Origin: CAYYFX01 sp964471155 | Lineage (GTDB): Bacteria; ARS69 | Direction: 5' to 3' | Length of the DNA stretch: 27,318 bases | NCBI GenBank assembly: GCA_964471155.1 | Contig: CAYYFX010000052.1 | Span: 1 to 27,318, forward strand | Shown: piece by piece, positions 1 to 8,312 of the stretch | How positions within the stretch are numbered: position 1 is the first letter of the stretch | How the letters are laid out: each line of letters starts with the position of its first letter | Position numbers and translations under genes: made by a program | Notes under the pieces: model-generated | The model's database searches: none | Told to the model about the DNA's origin: nothing | The model's input: only the letters and a program-made list of their open reading frames with translations

Positions 1-833
<833 letters not shown>

Positions 834-895
834 CCGCCCCTCCGTTGCCGCGGGTCCCCGCGGGTCATCCCCACGTTCGGAAAAAAGTCCGGGGG

Positions 896-924
896 AGGAT
901 AGCCCCCGGGGTGCGCAGTGTCCA
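896..924 (-). promoter_or_regulatory. Putative sigma-70-type promoter of aceE
   Basis: Read on the minus strand: TGGACA (924-919), a 17-base spacer, then TATCCT (901-896). Five of six -35 bases and four of six -10 bases match consensus. Transcription would begin near 889, giving a leader of roughly 55 bases before the aceE ATG. Prediction from sequence only. Confidence 0.5.
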
Positions 925-947
925 CGGGCGGCCCGGAGCGCGTCGCC

Positions 948-976
948 TTGACACCCCCCGGGGCATGCCCTACCTT
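948..976 (+). promoter_or_regulatory. Putative sigma-70-type promoter of tRNA-Arg
   Basis: Perfect -35 TTGACA (948-953), 17-base spacer, -10 TACCTT (971-976). The predicted start, near 983, is a few bases before the mature tRNA 5' end at 988. It is divergent from the predicted aceE promoter, so both fit in the 154-base gap between aceE and the tRNA. The rest of that gap shows no gene. Confidence 0.6.
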
Positions 977-987
977 CGCGCGTTCGC

Positions 988-1064
988 GGGCCCGTAGCTC
1001 AGTTGGATAGAGCGTTGGTCTCCGGAACCAAAGGCCGGAGGTTCGAATCCTCTCGGGCCCGCCA
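988..1064 (+). tRNA. tRNA-Arg, anticodon CCG, CCA encoded
   Basis: A full cloverleaf can be drawn by eye: acceptor GGGCCCG pairs with CGGGCCC, D stem GCTC/GAGC with loop AGTTGGATA, anticodon stem TTGGT/ACCAA with loop CTCCGGA, variable loop AGGCC, T stem GGAGG/CCTCT (one G-U) with loop TTCGAAT, discriminator G, and an encoded CCA at 1062-1064. The anticodon is CCG (1022-1024), reading CGG arginine codons, which are common in this GC-rich window. The 77-base length is normal for a class I tRNA. Confidence 0.96.
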
Positions 1065-1070
1065 TCTTCG

Positions 1071-1098
1071 GTTCGCGCCCGCGGGCGCGGACCCGAAC
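1071..1098 (+). terminator. GC-rich palindrome after tRNA-Arg, possible weak terminator
   Basis: A perfect 16-base palindrome (1074-1089, CGCGCCCGCGGGCGCG) lies 9 bases after the tRNA CCA, and outer arms GTTCG (1071-1075) and CGAAC (1094-1098) could pair instead. No T-run follows, so it is not a standard intrinsic terminator. It could act as an attenuator or processing structure between the tRNA and the next gene. GC-rich DNA throws up such palindromes by chance. Confidence 0.25.
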
Positions 1099-1115
1099 TC
1101 CGGCGGAAGTCGCGG

Positions 1116-2804
1116 ATGACGATGGCCGGCTGCCCGAGTCCTGCCGCGCTCGCCGGCCTCCTGGCCGGCGCCCTGCTCGCGGCCGTACCGGCGGCCGGCG
1201 GCGGGGCGGATCCCGCCGCGTCCGCCGCCGCGGGGAGTGCCCCCGGGGAACCCGCCCCCGGTGGCGTCCTGGTCTACGGCCGCGGCCCCGACACCGTCGG
1301 GCTGGACCCCGCGCACGAGAGCGACGGGGAGTCCTTCAAGGTCTGCGACAACCTGTACGAGGGACTGACGCGCTTCGCCGATGACGGCACCGCGGTCGGA
1401 CCGTGCCTCGCGGAGGGCTGGAGCGCGAGCGCCGACGGCCGGACCTGGACGTTCCGGCTGCGGCCCGGGGTGCGCTTCCACTGCGGCCGGCTGCTCGATG
1501 CGGCCGCGGTGGAGTACAGCCTGGCGCGCCAGTGGGGCATGCGGAAGCCGCCGCACGAGGACTACGGCGTGGGCGGGCCGTACCCGTTCTGGGGATACCT
1601 CGGGCTGGACGCGGTGCTGCAGTCCATCACGGTCGTGGACTCGCTCACGGTCCGCTTCCGCCTGAAGGAGTCCCACGCGCCGTTCCTCGCGAACCTCGCG
1701 TGCAACTTCGCCGCCGTCGTGTGCCCGGTGCACGCACACGAGCGCGGCGCGGACTTCTACCGGGATCCGTGCGGCACGGGACCGTTCCGGTTCGCGTCCT
1801 GGGCGCCGGGGGACTCGCTCGTCCTGGTCCGGTTCGACGGGTATCACGGCGCGCCGGCGCGGCTGGACGGCGTGGTGTTCCGGTCCATCCCGGACAACGG
1901 CCGGCGCTTCTTCGAGCTGATCTCGGGCGGGCTGCACGCGATGGACGGGCTGTCGCCGGTGGAGATCGGGTCCGTGGAGGCGAATCCCGCGCTGGTGCTG
2001 GCGCGGGAGCCGGGGATGAACGTGGCGTACCTCGCGATGAACCTGGACCACGCACCGTTCGGGGACGTGCGCGTCCGCCGCGCGCTGAACCACGCCGTGG
2101 ACAAGGCGCGGCTGGTCGCGGCGCTGTACCCCGGGATGGCGCAGCCGGCATCCGGGCCGCTGCCGCCCAACGTGTTCGGCGCCGCGACCGACGTCCCGGA
2201 GTACGACCACGACCCAAAGCTCGCGCGCGAGCTGCTCGCGCAGGCGGGGTACCCGGAGGGCTTCGAGACCACGCTGTGGACGATGACCGCGCCGCGCCCG
2301 TACATGCCGCAGCCGCTGGCCGTCGCGCAGGCCGTGCAGGCGGACCTGGCCCGGGTGGGCGTGCGCGCGAAGATCGTGAGCTTCGAGTGGGAGTCGTACC
2401 TGGACCATCTGCATCGCGGGCACCACGATCTCGCGCTGCTCGGCTGGCAGTCGGACAACGGCGACCCGGACAACTTCCTCTTCGTGCACTTCGACAAGTC
2501 CTCCGCGGAGCCGCCCGCCGGGAACATCGCGTTCTACCGGGACGAGCACGTGCACGAACGGCTGCGCGCGGGGCGCACGGCCCCGGACCCCGCGGAGCGG
2601 CGCCGCATCTACCGCGACGTGCAGGAGGCGATCCACCGGGACGCCCCGTGGGTGCCGCTCGTGCACACGATGGAGCTGGCGGCGCTGCAGCGCGACGTGC
2701 GGGGATTCCGCCTGCACCCCACCGGGCGGCTGCTGCTTTCCGCGGTCCGCCTGGAACCCGGGGCCGCCTCGGGTGGTCAAGGCCGGGACGGCGGGAGTCG
2801 ATGA
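1116..2804 (+). CDS. ABC transporter substrate-binding protein, family 5 (DppA/OppA type)
   Basis: Predicted exported solute-binding protein that delivers peptides or similar ligands to an ABC importer. 562 residues, close to the usual 500-550. A signal-peptide-like hydrophobic stretch (about residues 11-27, Ala/Leu-rich) lacks a clear lipobox and is followed by an Ala/Gly/Pro linker. The SBP_bac_5 fold then starts at GGVLVYGRGP. Family signatures include LYEGLTRF, AEGWSASADGRTWTFRLRPGVRFH and VRRALNHAVDKARLV (about 319-333). ATG at 1116 is chosen because GGAAG lies 7 bases upstream; ATG at 1122 is an alternative. No permease or ATPase genes adjoin it, so it is an orphan binding protein. It begins 51 bases after the tRNA with no separate promoter seen. 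It ends 26 bases before the chosen start of the TPR gene, and overlaps an alternative ATG start by 4 bases. The ligand is unknown. Confidence 0.9.
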   Translation: MTMAGCPSPAALAGLLAGALLAAVPAAGGGADPAASAAAGSAPGEPAPGGVLVYGRGPDTVGLDPAHESDGESFKVCDNLYEGLTRFADDGTAVGPCLAEGWSASADGRTWTFRLRPGVRFHCGRLLDAAAVEYSLARQWGMRKPPHEDYGVGGPYPFWGYLGLDAVLQSITVVDSLTVRFRLKESHAPFLANLACNFAAVVCPVHAHERGADFYRDPCGTGPFRFASWAPGDSLVLVRFDGYHGAPARLDGVVFRSIPDNGRRFFELISGGLHAMDGLSPVEIGSVEANPALVLAREPGMNVAYLAMNLDHAPFGDVRVRRALNHAVDKARLVAALYPGMAQPASGPLPPNVFGAATDVPEYDHDPKLARELLAQAGYPEGFETTLWTMTAPRPYMPQPLAVAQAVQADLARVGVRAKIVSFEWESYLDHLHRGHHDLALLGWQSDNGDPDNFLFVHFDKSSAEPPAGNIAFYRDEHVHERLRAGRTAPDPAERRRIYRDVQEAIHRDAPWVPLVHTMELAALQRDVRGFRLHPTGRLLLSAVRLEPGAASGGQGRDGGSR

Positions 2805-2830
2805 GACCCCAAAGCCGCGGAGGTCCGTTC

Positions 2831-4519
2831 GTGAGCCGACACCCGGGTCGATCCGCGCTGCTCGCCTGCGCCGCGGCGATGTTCCTGCCGGCGCCGGCCG
2901 CGCCCGCCGCCGGCGCTCCCGAGGAGCCCATCGTGCCGGGCTCCCTGGACCACTTCTCGCTCGGCGCGTTCTTCGAGGCCCGCGGACTCCTGCGCGAGGC
3001 GCTGCGCGAGTACGCGCAGGCGCGCGCCGACGCGCCGGCCGATCCCGGGCTGCTCGCCACGATCGCGCGGCTGCACCTGGAGCTGTCCGAGACGGAGGAG
3101 GCCGAGGAGGCGGCGCGGGCGGCGGTGGCCGTCGATCCGGCGCAGCGGGACGCGCTGTCGATCCTCGCGGAGATCGACCGCGCCGGCGGCGACCTGGCCG
3201 GCGCGATCGACAAGATGCGCCGCGTCGTGGCGGCGGACACCACGCGCTTCGAGGCGCGGTTGTCCCTGGCCGAGATGCTCGAGGCCGCGCGCGACTACGA
3301 GGGCGCGGTGGAACAGCTCGGACGCGCCGCGGCCACGCGTCCCGGCCTGGTGCAGGTGCACTTCCGGCGGGCGCAGCTCCTCGTCCGGCTCAACCGGCTG
3401 GATGAGGCGCTCGCGGAGTACGAGACCGTACGGCAGATGGAGCCGGACTTCGCCGACGCGCTCCTGAGCTCCGCGGCGGTGCGCGAGGCGGGAGGGGACC
3501 TCGCCGGCGCGGAGAAGGACTACCGCGCGGCGCTGGAGATCGATCCGGGGAACCTCTCGGCGCGCCGGCGGCTCCTGCGGATCGAGCTCCTGCAGGACGA
3601 CGCCGCGAGCGCCGAGACCGAGGCCCGCGCGATCCTGGAGCGGAACCCGGACGACCTGGACGTGCGCGAGCAGCTCGGCGTGCTGCTGCTGCGGTCGGGC
3701 CGGACGGAGGAGGCGATCACGGAGCTTCGCACGGTCACGAAGGCCGCCCCGGATCGCCTGACCGTCCGGCGACACCTGGGCCGGCTGCTGTGGGACCGGA
3801 AGGACGCGACGGCGGCGGAACGGGAGTACGCGGAGGCGGTCCGCATCGACCCCGCGTTCACGGAGGGCTGGGTCAACCTCGGCTACCTGCGCGCGGAGTC
3901 CGGGCGCATCCCCGAGGCCGAGGCGGCGTTCGCCAAGGCCGCGGAGCTGAGCCCGGGAAACGCGGGGCTGCATTTCCTGCTCGGCGTCTGCCGGAACCAG
4001 CTCCGGGCCTGGGACGGGGCGGCGTCGGCCTTCGAGCGGTCGCTGGAGCTGCGCCCGGGGAACGCCGAGGCCCTCCATGGCCTCGGGGTGGCGCGCGAGC
4101 GCCAGGGCCAGGTGGAGGAGGCCGCTTCGGCCTTCCGGCGGGTGCTGGAGGTCGCCCCGGACGACGCGGAGGCCATGAACTACCTGGGCTACATGCTGGC
4201 CGAGAACGACCGCGACCTGGACGAGGCCGTCCGGGTCCTGCGGCGGGCCGTCGCGCTGGACCCCGGGAACGGGTACTACCTCGACAGCCTCGGCTGGGCC
4301 CTGTTCAAGCAGGGAAGCATGGAGGAGGCCCTGGGGCACGTGGAGCGGGCGGTGGCCGCGGTTCCCGGCGATGCGGTGATCCTCGAGCATCTCGGGGACA
4401 TCCTTGCGGCTTCCGGCCGGAAGCGGGAAGCCCTGGATCACTGGCGGCGCGCGCTGGCCCTGACCCCGGACGCCGAGGGGCTTCGCCGGAAGGTGGAGGA
4501 AAGCGCCCGGCTGGAGTAG
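2831..4519 (+). CDS. Exported tetratricopeptide-repeat (TPR) protein
   Basis: Scaffold-type protein made almost wholly of TPR helical hairpins, about 15 repeats from near residue 35 to the end, with the usual G/A-Y-A-A-P spacing (for example NLGYLRAESGRIPEAEAAF). The C-terminal part resembles a widespread family ending NYLGYMLAE...YLDSLGWALFKQG...HLGDIL. GTG at 2831 is preferred: GGAGG lies 7 bases upstream, and the product then opens with a good signal peptide (SRHPGR, then a hydrophobic core, then PAAGA). This gives 562 residues. ATG at 2801, overlapping the upstream stop as ATGA, is the alternative and would add 10 residues. It probably acts in the periplasm, or at the outer membrane as a scaffold. 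Partner unknown; coupling with the binding-protein gene suggests co-expression. Confidence 0.85.
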   Translation: MSRHPGRSALLACAAAMFLPAPAAPAAGAPEEPIVPGSLDHFSLGAFFEARGLLREALREYAQARADAPADPGLLATIARLHLELSETEEAEEAARAAVAVDPAQRDALSILAEIDRAGGDLAGAIDKMRRVVAADTTRFEARLSLAEMLEAARDYEGAVEQLGRAAATRPGLVQVHFRRAQLLVRLNRLDEALAEYETVRQMEPDFADALLSSAAVREAGGDLAGAEKDYRAALEIDPGNLSARRRLLRIELLQDDAASAETEARAILERNPDDLDVREQLGVLLLRSGRTEEAITELRTVTKAAPDRLTVRRHLGRLLWDRKDATAAEREYAEAVRIDPAFTEGWVNLGYLRAESGRIPEAEAAFAKAAELSPGNAGLHFLLGVCRNQLRAWDGAASAFERSLELRPGNAEALHGLGVARERQGQVEEAASAFRRVLEVAPDDAEAMNYLGYMLAENDRDLDEAVRVLRRAVALDPGNGYYLDSLGWALFKQGSMEEALGHVERAVAAVPGDAVILEHLGDILAASGRKREALDHWRRALALTPDAEGLRRKVEESARLE

Positions 4520-4645
4520 GGTGGGACACCTCCCAGGGTCCGGCGGGAACCTTCGACGGGGCCGCGGGTTCCCGGCCCGGAGGTGGCAATGCTCCCGTTG
4601 CGGATCGTGCGCCCCGGACCCGGGAAGAAAACCCCGGAGCGCGCC

Positions 4646-5320
4646 ATGGCAGTCCGAGACGAGCGGGCCGACGAGGACCTGATGCTCGCGCTGAAGCATG
4701 GCGACGAGAAGGCCTTCTCGGAGCTGATGCGGCGGCATCGCGGCCCGATCGTGAACTACGTCCAGCGTCTCATCGGGGACCGGGACCGCGCGGAGGACCT
4801 CGCCCAGGAGGTGTTCCTGCGCGTGTACCGCCACGCGGGCACGTACCGGGTGACGGCGCGCTTCACGACGTGGCTGTACACGATCGCGTCGAACCTCGGG
4901 AAGAACGAGCTCCGGAACCGGGCGCGCCGCCGGAACGTGTCGATGGAGGACACGCCGCGCGAGCTGCACGAGGGGGACTACCACCTCGGCACGCGCGAGG
5001 ACCTGCTGCAGCCGGACCGCGTGGCCGACCTGAACGACCGCCAGGCGAAGGTGCGCGTGGCGATCGACTCGCTGCCGGAGCACTTCCGCATGATGCTCGT
5101 GCTGAGGGACCTCGAGGGCTTCGCCTACGAGGAGATCGCTTCCATGATGGACCTGCCGCTCGGAACGGTGAAATCACGCATCAACCGGGCGCGGCTGGAG
5201 TTCAAGCGGAGGGTGGAGCCGCTCCTGTCCTCGAGGCGCACGAACGATCCGTCCGTGTTCTGGCGGATCTCGCGCGGCGAAGGGCCGGAGGGGGACACCC
5301 GGGGAGGAACCGGATCGTGA
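4646..5320 (+). CDS. RNA polymerase sigma factor, ECF (sigma-70 group 4)
   Basis: Alternative sigma factor directing RNA polymerase to a stress or envelope regulon. Region 2 spans about residues 10-85 (DLMLALKHGDEKAF, DRDRAEDLAQEVFLRVYR, FTTWLYTIASN). Region 4 spans about 135-190 (SLPEHFRMMLVLRDLEGFAYEEIASMM, GTVKSRINRARLEFK). From ATG 4646 it has 224 residues, a little above the family's usual 170-200 because of a polar C-terminal tail. GGAG lies 6 bases before this ATG and DLML follows after 10 residues, as usual. An in-frame ATG at 4589 with GGAGG 5 bases upstream is a real competitor and would add 19 residues. The next gene, an anti-sigma factor, overlaps the stop by 4 bases (GTGA), the typical arrangement for a sigma and its inhibitor. 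Confidence 0.93.
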   Translation: MAVRDERADEDLMLALKHGDEKAFSELMRRHRGPIVNYVQRLIGDRDRAEDLAQEVFLRVYRHAGTYRVTARFTTWLYTIASNLGKNELRNRARRRNVSMEDTPRELHEGDYHLGTREDLLQPDRVADLNDRQAKVRVAIDSLPEHFRMMLVLRDLEGFAYEEIASMMDLPLGTVKSRINRARLEFKRRVEPLLSSRRTNDPSVFWRISRGEGPEGDTRGGTGS

Positions 5321-6048
5321 ATTGCGACAGGGTGCAGGATCTTCTCTCCGAGGCGATCGACGGGACGTTGTCGCCGGCGGAGTCCGGGAGCTTCCACGCG
5401 CATCTCGCGGGATGCGTCGCGTGCCGCACGTCCCTGGCGGAGTTGAGGGACTCGCTGGCGCTGCTGACCGAGCTGCCCGCGGTGCAGCCGCGCGAGGGCT
5501 TCGACGAGGCCGTGTGGACGCTGATCCGCGCGGAGCATCGCGCGGTGGGCGTGGGGTTGCGCCACCGCCTGATCCGCGTGCTGGACGAGCTGGCCTCGGC
5601 GGGCGGCTGGATGCGCTGGGCGCCGCTCGGCGCCGCGGCGTCGCTGCTCGCCTGGGTGGCCGTGTCGCCCATGCCCCCGGCGGGGGAGCGGGCGGTCGCG
5701 GGCACCGGCGGCGCCGCGGAGACGGCGGCGGAGTTCGTGGCCAGCGGAACCGCGGAGACGGTGGACCCGCGCTTCAAGGCGGTGGAGTACTCCGGCGCCG
5801 CGCCGGAGCCCATCGAGCGCTACCTGGAGTCGCGCGCGGCGGCATCCCGGGATCTCGGGTTGTCGGCGGAGACGTACCGCCGGTCGAACTGGCACTATCC
5901 CCTCACTCCGGTGGCGGATCCGGTGAACGTGATCCCCGTCGCGGAGTCGGTCCGGGGGGTGCCGGTCGGCGAGCCGCCCCGGAGCGAGTTCGAGGCGGGT
6001 TCGCGGATTCCGGAGGCGAACCCGGGGGTTCCCGTCCTGTCGTTCTGA
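5317..6048 (+). CDS. Zinc-finger anti-sigma factor, single-pass membrane protein
   Basis: Predicted to hold the adjacent ECF sigma factor inactive at the inner membrane. The N-terminal zinc-binding anti-sigma domain shows H29-x3-C33-x2-C36 (HLAGCVAC), with C3 as possible fourth ligand, followed by a helical region to about 90. One membrane segment lies at about 97-117 (WAPLGAAASLLAWVAVS). The remaining 125 or so residues would be periplasmic; they are rich in Pro, Val and Glu and match no domain I recognise. GTG start overlapping the sigma stop (GTGA), with GGGAGG ending 9 bases upstream; 243 residues. Release of the sigma factor in such pairs usually needs redox change at the zinc site or regulated proteolysis. 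The next gene is an HtrA-like protein, which favours the second, though that protein looks catalytically dead. Confidence 0.88.
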   Translation: MNCDRVQDLLSEAIDGTLSPAESGSFHAHLAGCVACRTSLAELRDSLALLTELPAVQPREGFDEAVWTLIRAEHRAVGVGLRHRLIRVLDELASAGGWMRWAPLGAAASLLAWVAVSPMPPAGERAVAGTGGAAETAAEFVASGTAETVDPRFKAVEYSGAAPEPIERYLESRAAASRDLGLSAETYRRSNWHYPLTPVADPVNVIPVAESVRGVPVGEPPRSEFEAGSRIPEANPGVPVLSF

Positions 6049-6055
6049 GCCGATC

Positions 6056-7216
6056 ATGAATCGCCCCCTCCTCCTCCGGTTCACGATCGCGGCGGGCATG
6101 CTCCTCGGGAGCGGCCCCGTCCTCGCCCAGGGACCGCCGCAGCTCGCGGACGAGGCCGTCGCGCGCATCACCGAGGCGTGGCGCTCGCGCGTGTTCCTCG
6201 TCGTCGCGGACGGCGGGGCGTGTCGCGTCGAGGCCGACCGCGCGGTGGAGGACCCCCGCCTGCTGCACTGGAAACGCCGGGTGGGCTGCGCGGTGGCCGT
6301 GGGCCACGGCGGGCTCATGCTCACCACGGCGTCCGTCGTGGGCCGGCAGAACGAGGTGGAGGTCTTCGCCGAGGGCGGAGCGCACTCGCTCGCGCGCGTG
6401 GTCGCCACGGACCCGTACTTCGACCTGGCCGTGCTCGAGGTGCTCGCCGGCCGGCCGCAGTTCCCGGACGTCGAGCCGCTCCCGCTGATGGAGGAGCCGA
6501 ACGTCGGCGTGCCGTGCATGGTGCTCGGCACCGCCTACGGGCGCTCGCTCTCCGTGACCGCCGGCCGCATGGGCGGCACCGTGGAGATCCTGCCGGGCGG
6601 GATGCCCGTGCGGGTCCACCGCATCCTCGCGCCCATCTACCCGGGGGACTCGGGCGGGCTGGTCGTGGACGCGGAAGGGCGCTTCGCCGGCATCCTCACC
6701 GGCGTGTCCGGCGCGGCGCGCGCCCCGGTGCGGGACGAGTTCGGCGTGATCGAGCCCGGGATGCGTTCGGTCGAGCCGGCCGGCCAGGTGGGCTTCGCCA
6801 TCCCGGCGCGCGAGTGCGCGCGCGCGTGGACCGACCTGCCGCGGTACGGGCACGTGCGCCGCGGTTACATGGGCGTGCAGGTGGACGTGAACGCGTACGA
6901 CGACGCGGGCGTCCGCGTCCTGTGGGTGGAGCCCGGCAGTCCCGCCGCGAGCGGCGGCCTCCGGGCGGGCGACCTGATCACCCGTTTCGGCGATGCCTTC
7001 ATCGGCTCCGGTCGTCACCTCTGCGCGATCGTGGCGTCCACCGCCCCGGCCACGACCGTGGACGTGCACGCGATCCGCGGCACCGACGAGATCGTGACCG
7101 CGGTCCGGGTGGACGTGGCGCGCGTGCGGCCGGGCCTGCACGTGCGCACGGAGCGCATGCGGGACCCCTTCGTCCCGCTCCGTCCCGCGCCCGACGGGGA
7201 AGCCGCGCGTCGTTGA
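6056..7216 (+). CDS. HtrA/DegS-like PDZ protein lacking the catalytic histidine
   Basis: Trypsin-fold (S1C) protein with one C-terminal PDZ domain, 386 residues, led by a signal peptide cleaved near VLA-QG (residue 24). It aligns along the HtrA core: LTTASVV (89-95) sits where active HtrA proteases have LTNxHVV, so the catalytic His is Ser93. The Asp remains (D123 in DPYFDLAVL), and so does the nucleophile, Ser199 in YPGDSGG. PDZ spans about 270-355 (RGYMGVQV, SPAASGGLRAGDLI). The His loss is read directly from codons near 6332-6334. It starts 7 bases after the anti-sigma stop with no good ribosome-binding site, so translation is probably coupled. Likely a periplasmic pseudoprotease or peptide sensor acting on the anti-sigma factor; that role is inference. 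An unorthodox active protease is possible. Confidence 0.88.
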   Translation: MNRPLLLRFTIAAGMLLGSGPVLAQGPPQLADEAVARITEAWRSRVFLVVADGGACRVEADRAVEDPRLLHWKRRVGCAVAVGHGGLMLTTASVVGRQNEVEVFAEGGAHSLARVVATDPYFDLAVLEVLAGRPQFPDVEPLPLMEEPNVGVPCMVLGTAYGRSLSVTAGRMGGTVEILPGGMPVRVHRILAPIYPGDSGGLVVDAEGRFAGILTGVSGAARAPVRDEFGVIEPGMRSVEPAGQVGFAIPARECARAWTDLPRYGHVRRGYMGVQVDVNAYDDAGVRVLWVEPGSPAASGGLRAGDLITRFGDAFIGSGRHLCAIVASTAPATTVDVHAIRGTDEIVTAVRVDVARVRPGLHVRTERMRDPFVPLRPAPDGEAARR

Positions 7217-7242
7217 CCATGCGCCGCGGCGGGTGCTAGCGT
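7213..7242 (+). promoter_or_regulatory. Putative promoter of the DUF4837-like lipoprotein gene
   Basis: TTGACC (7213-7218), 18-base spacer, TAGCGT (7237-7242), placing the start near 7249 and only about 14 bases before the ATG at 7263. The -35 element contains the TGA stop codon of the upstream gene. The -10 is weak. Confidence 0.35.
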
Positions 7243-7262
7243 CCGGCGGTTTCGGGGGACGC

Positions 7263-8312
7263 ATGAGACTTGACACCGCCCCGGCGGGCCTCGCCCTCGC
7301 GCTCCTCGCCCTCCTCGCCGGCTGCGGGGACCGGAAGCCCGTTCCGGCCGTGGGCGGCGCGTCCGAGGTCAACGTGCTCGCGCCGCGCGAGCGCCGGCAG
7401 CTCGCGGACTCCGTGGCCGCCGTGCTGCGCGAGGACATCACCTACATCCGGCCGGAGCCGCGCTTCGACGTGACCGTCGACGCGCTGGAGAACTTCCGGT
7501 TCTACAAGAGCCGGAAGAACGTGCTCGTCGTGGGTCCCGAGGACCACGACGGCATCCGCAAGCTGCTCCGCTCCGTCGTCACGCCCCGCGTCGCCACCCC
7601 CTGGCCGGACCTGTGGCGGACCACCGATCCCTTCGCGGAGGGACAGGAGCTGCTCCTCCTGGTGGGGGACCCGAAGCGGATCCTGACGAACCTGGAGGAC
7701 GATCCCGGCGGCCTGGTGCGACAGGTGGAGTCGGCCGCGGTGGACATCCTGGTCGCGAACCTGTTCCGCAACGACGAGCGCGTCCGTGCCGCGGCCGCCA
7801 TGGAGGCGCGATACGGGTGGAGCGTGCGCGTCCCGGCCGGGTGGGTCGTGCAGGACCGGTCGGGCGACGCCTCGACCTTCGTGCGGATCTGGCACGACGG
7901 GCCGGTGATGCAGATGTTCGTGTCCTGGGAGCAGGGCGCGGTGCGGCGGACGCCGCCGGAGTGGCTGGAGCGGCGGCACGCGCTCGCCTTCCGGCACTAC
8001 GACGGGGACGAGGTGGTATGGGAGCGCTCCCGCGCGGACTCGATCGCGCACACGCCCACGGGCCCGCCGGGCGTGATGCTGGGCGGCCTCTGGGAGAACG
8101 ACCGGTACGTGATCGGCGGTCCCTTCGAGGCGTGGGCGTTCCACTGCCCGACGGACGACCGCACCTACCTGCTCGACCTCTCCGTGTACGCCCCCGATCG
8201 CGAGAAGCTGCCGCTGCTGCGGACGCTCCGGGCCGTGGCCCGGACGTTCCGCGACGGCTGCGCCGCGCGCGACCCCGTGATCGCTCCCGTCGCCGCCGCC
8301 GAGGGCCCGTGA
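7263..8312 (+). CDS. DUF4837-like lipoprotein
   Basis: Predicted lipoprotein of 349 residues with a clear lipobox, LAGC, giving lipidated Cys21, then a short linker. The mature part resembles DUF4837 (best known from Bacteroidota): an EV-x-VLAP stretch, then YIRPEPRFDV...FRFYKSRKNVLVVG, and later a WSVRVPAGWVVQD-type repeat of a similar half. The family has no established function that I know. ATG 7263 follows GGGGGA; a longer reading frame from 7233 has no support. It sits after the HtrA-like gene, with its own predicted promoter, and overlaps aroB by 4 bases. It may be part of the sigma/anti-sigma envelope cluster, or simply head the aroB operon. The DUF assignment is from memory of the motif pattern and would need a profile search. 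Confidence 0.75.
   Translation: MRLDTAPAGLALALLALLAGCGDRKPVPAVGGASEVNVLAPRERRQLADSVAAVLREDITYIRPEPRFDVTVDALENFRFYKSRKNVLVVGPEDHDGIRKLLRSVVTPRVATPWPDLWRTTDPFAEGQELLLLVGDPKRILTNLEDDPGGLVRQVESAAVDILVANLFRNDERVRAAAAMEARYGWSVRVPAGWVVQDRSGDASTFVRIWHDGPVMQMFVSWEQGAVRRTPPEWLERRHALAFRHYDGDEVVWERSRADSIAHTPTGPPGVMLGGLWENDRYVIGGPFEAWAFHCPTDDRTYLLDLSVYAPDREKLPLLRTLRAVARTFRDGCAARDPVIAPVAAAEGP

Noticed and set aside
1074..1089. Perfect 16-base palindrome as a protein-binding operator
   Set aside because: It is pure G/C with no spacer, close to what chance gives here, and no regulator gene is adjacent; kept only as a weak possible terminator.
1403..2830. Upstream extension of the TPR reading frame through the binding-protein gene
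   Set aside because: The extension lies in an alternate frame of a well-supported gene and is Arg/Ala/Pro-rich; the signal peptide and SD place the start near 2831 (or 2801).
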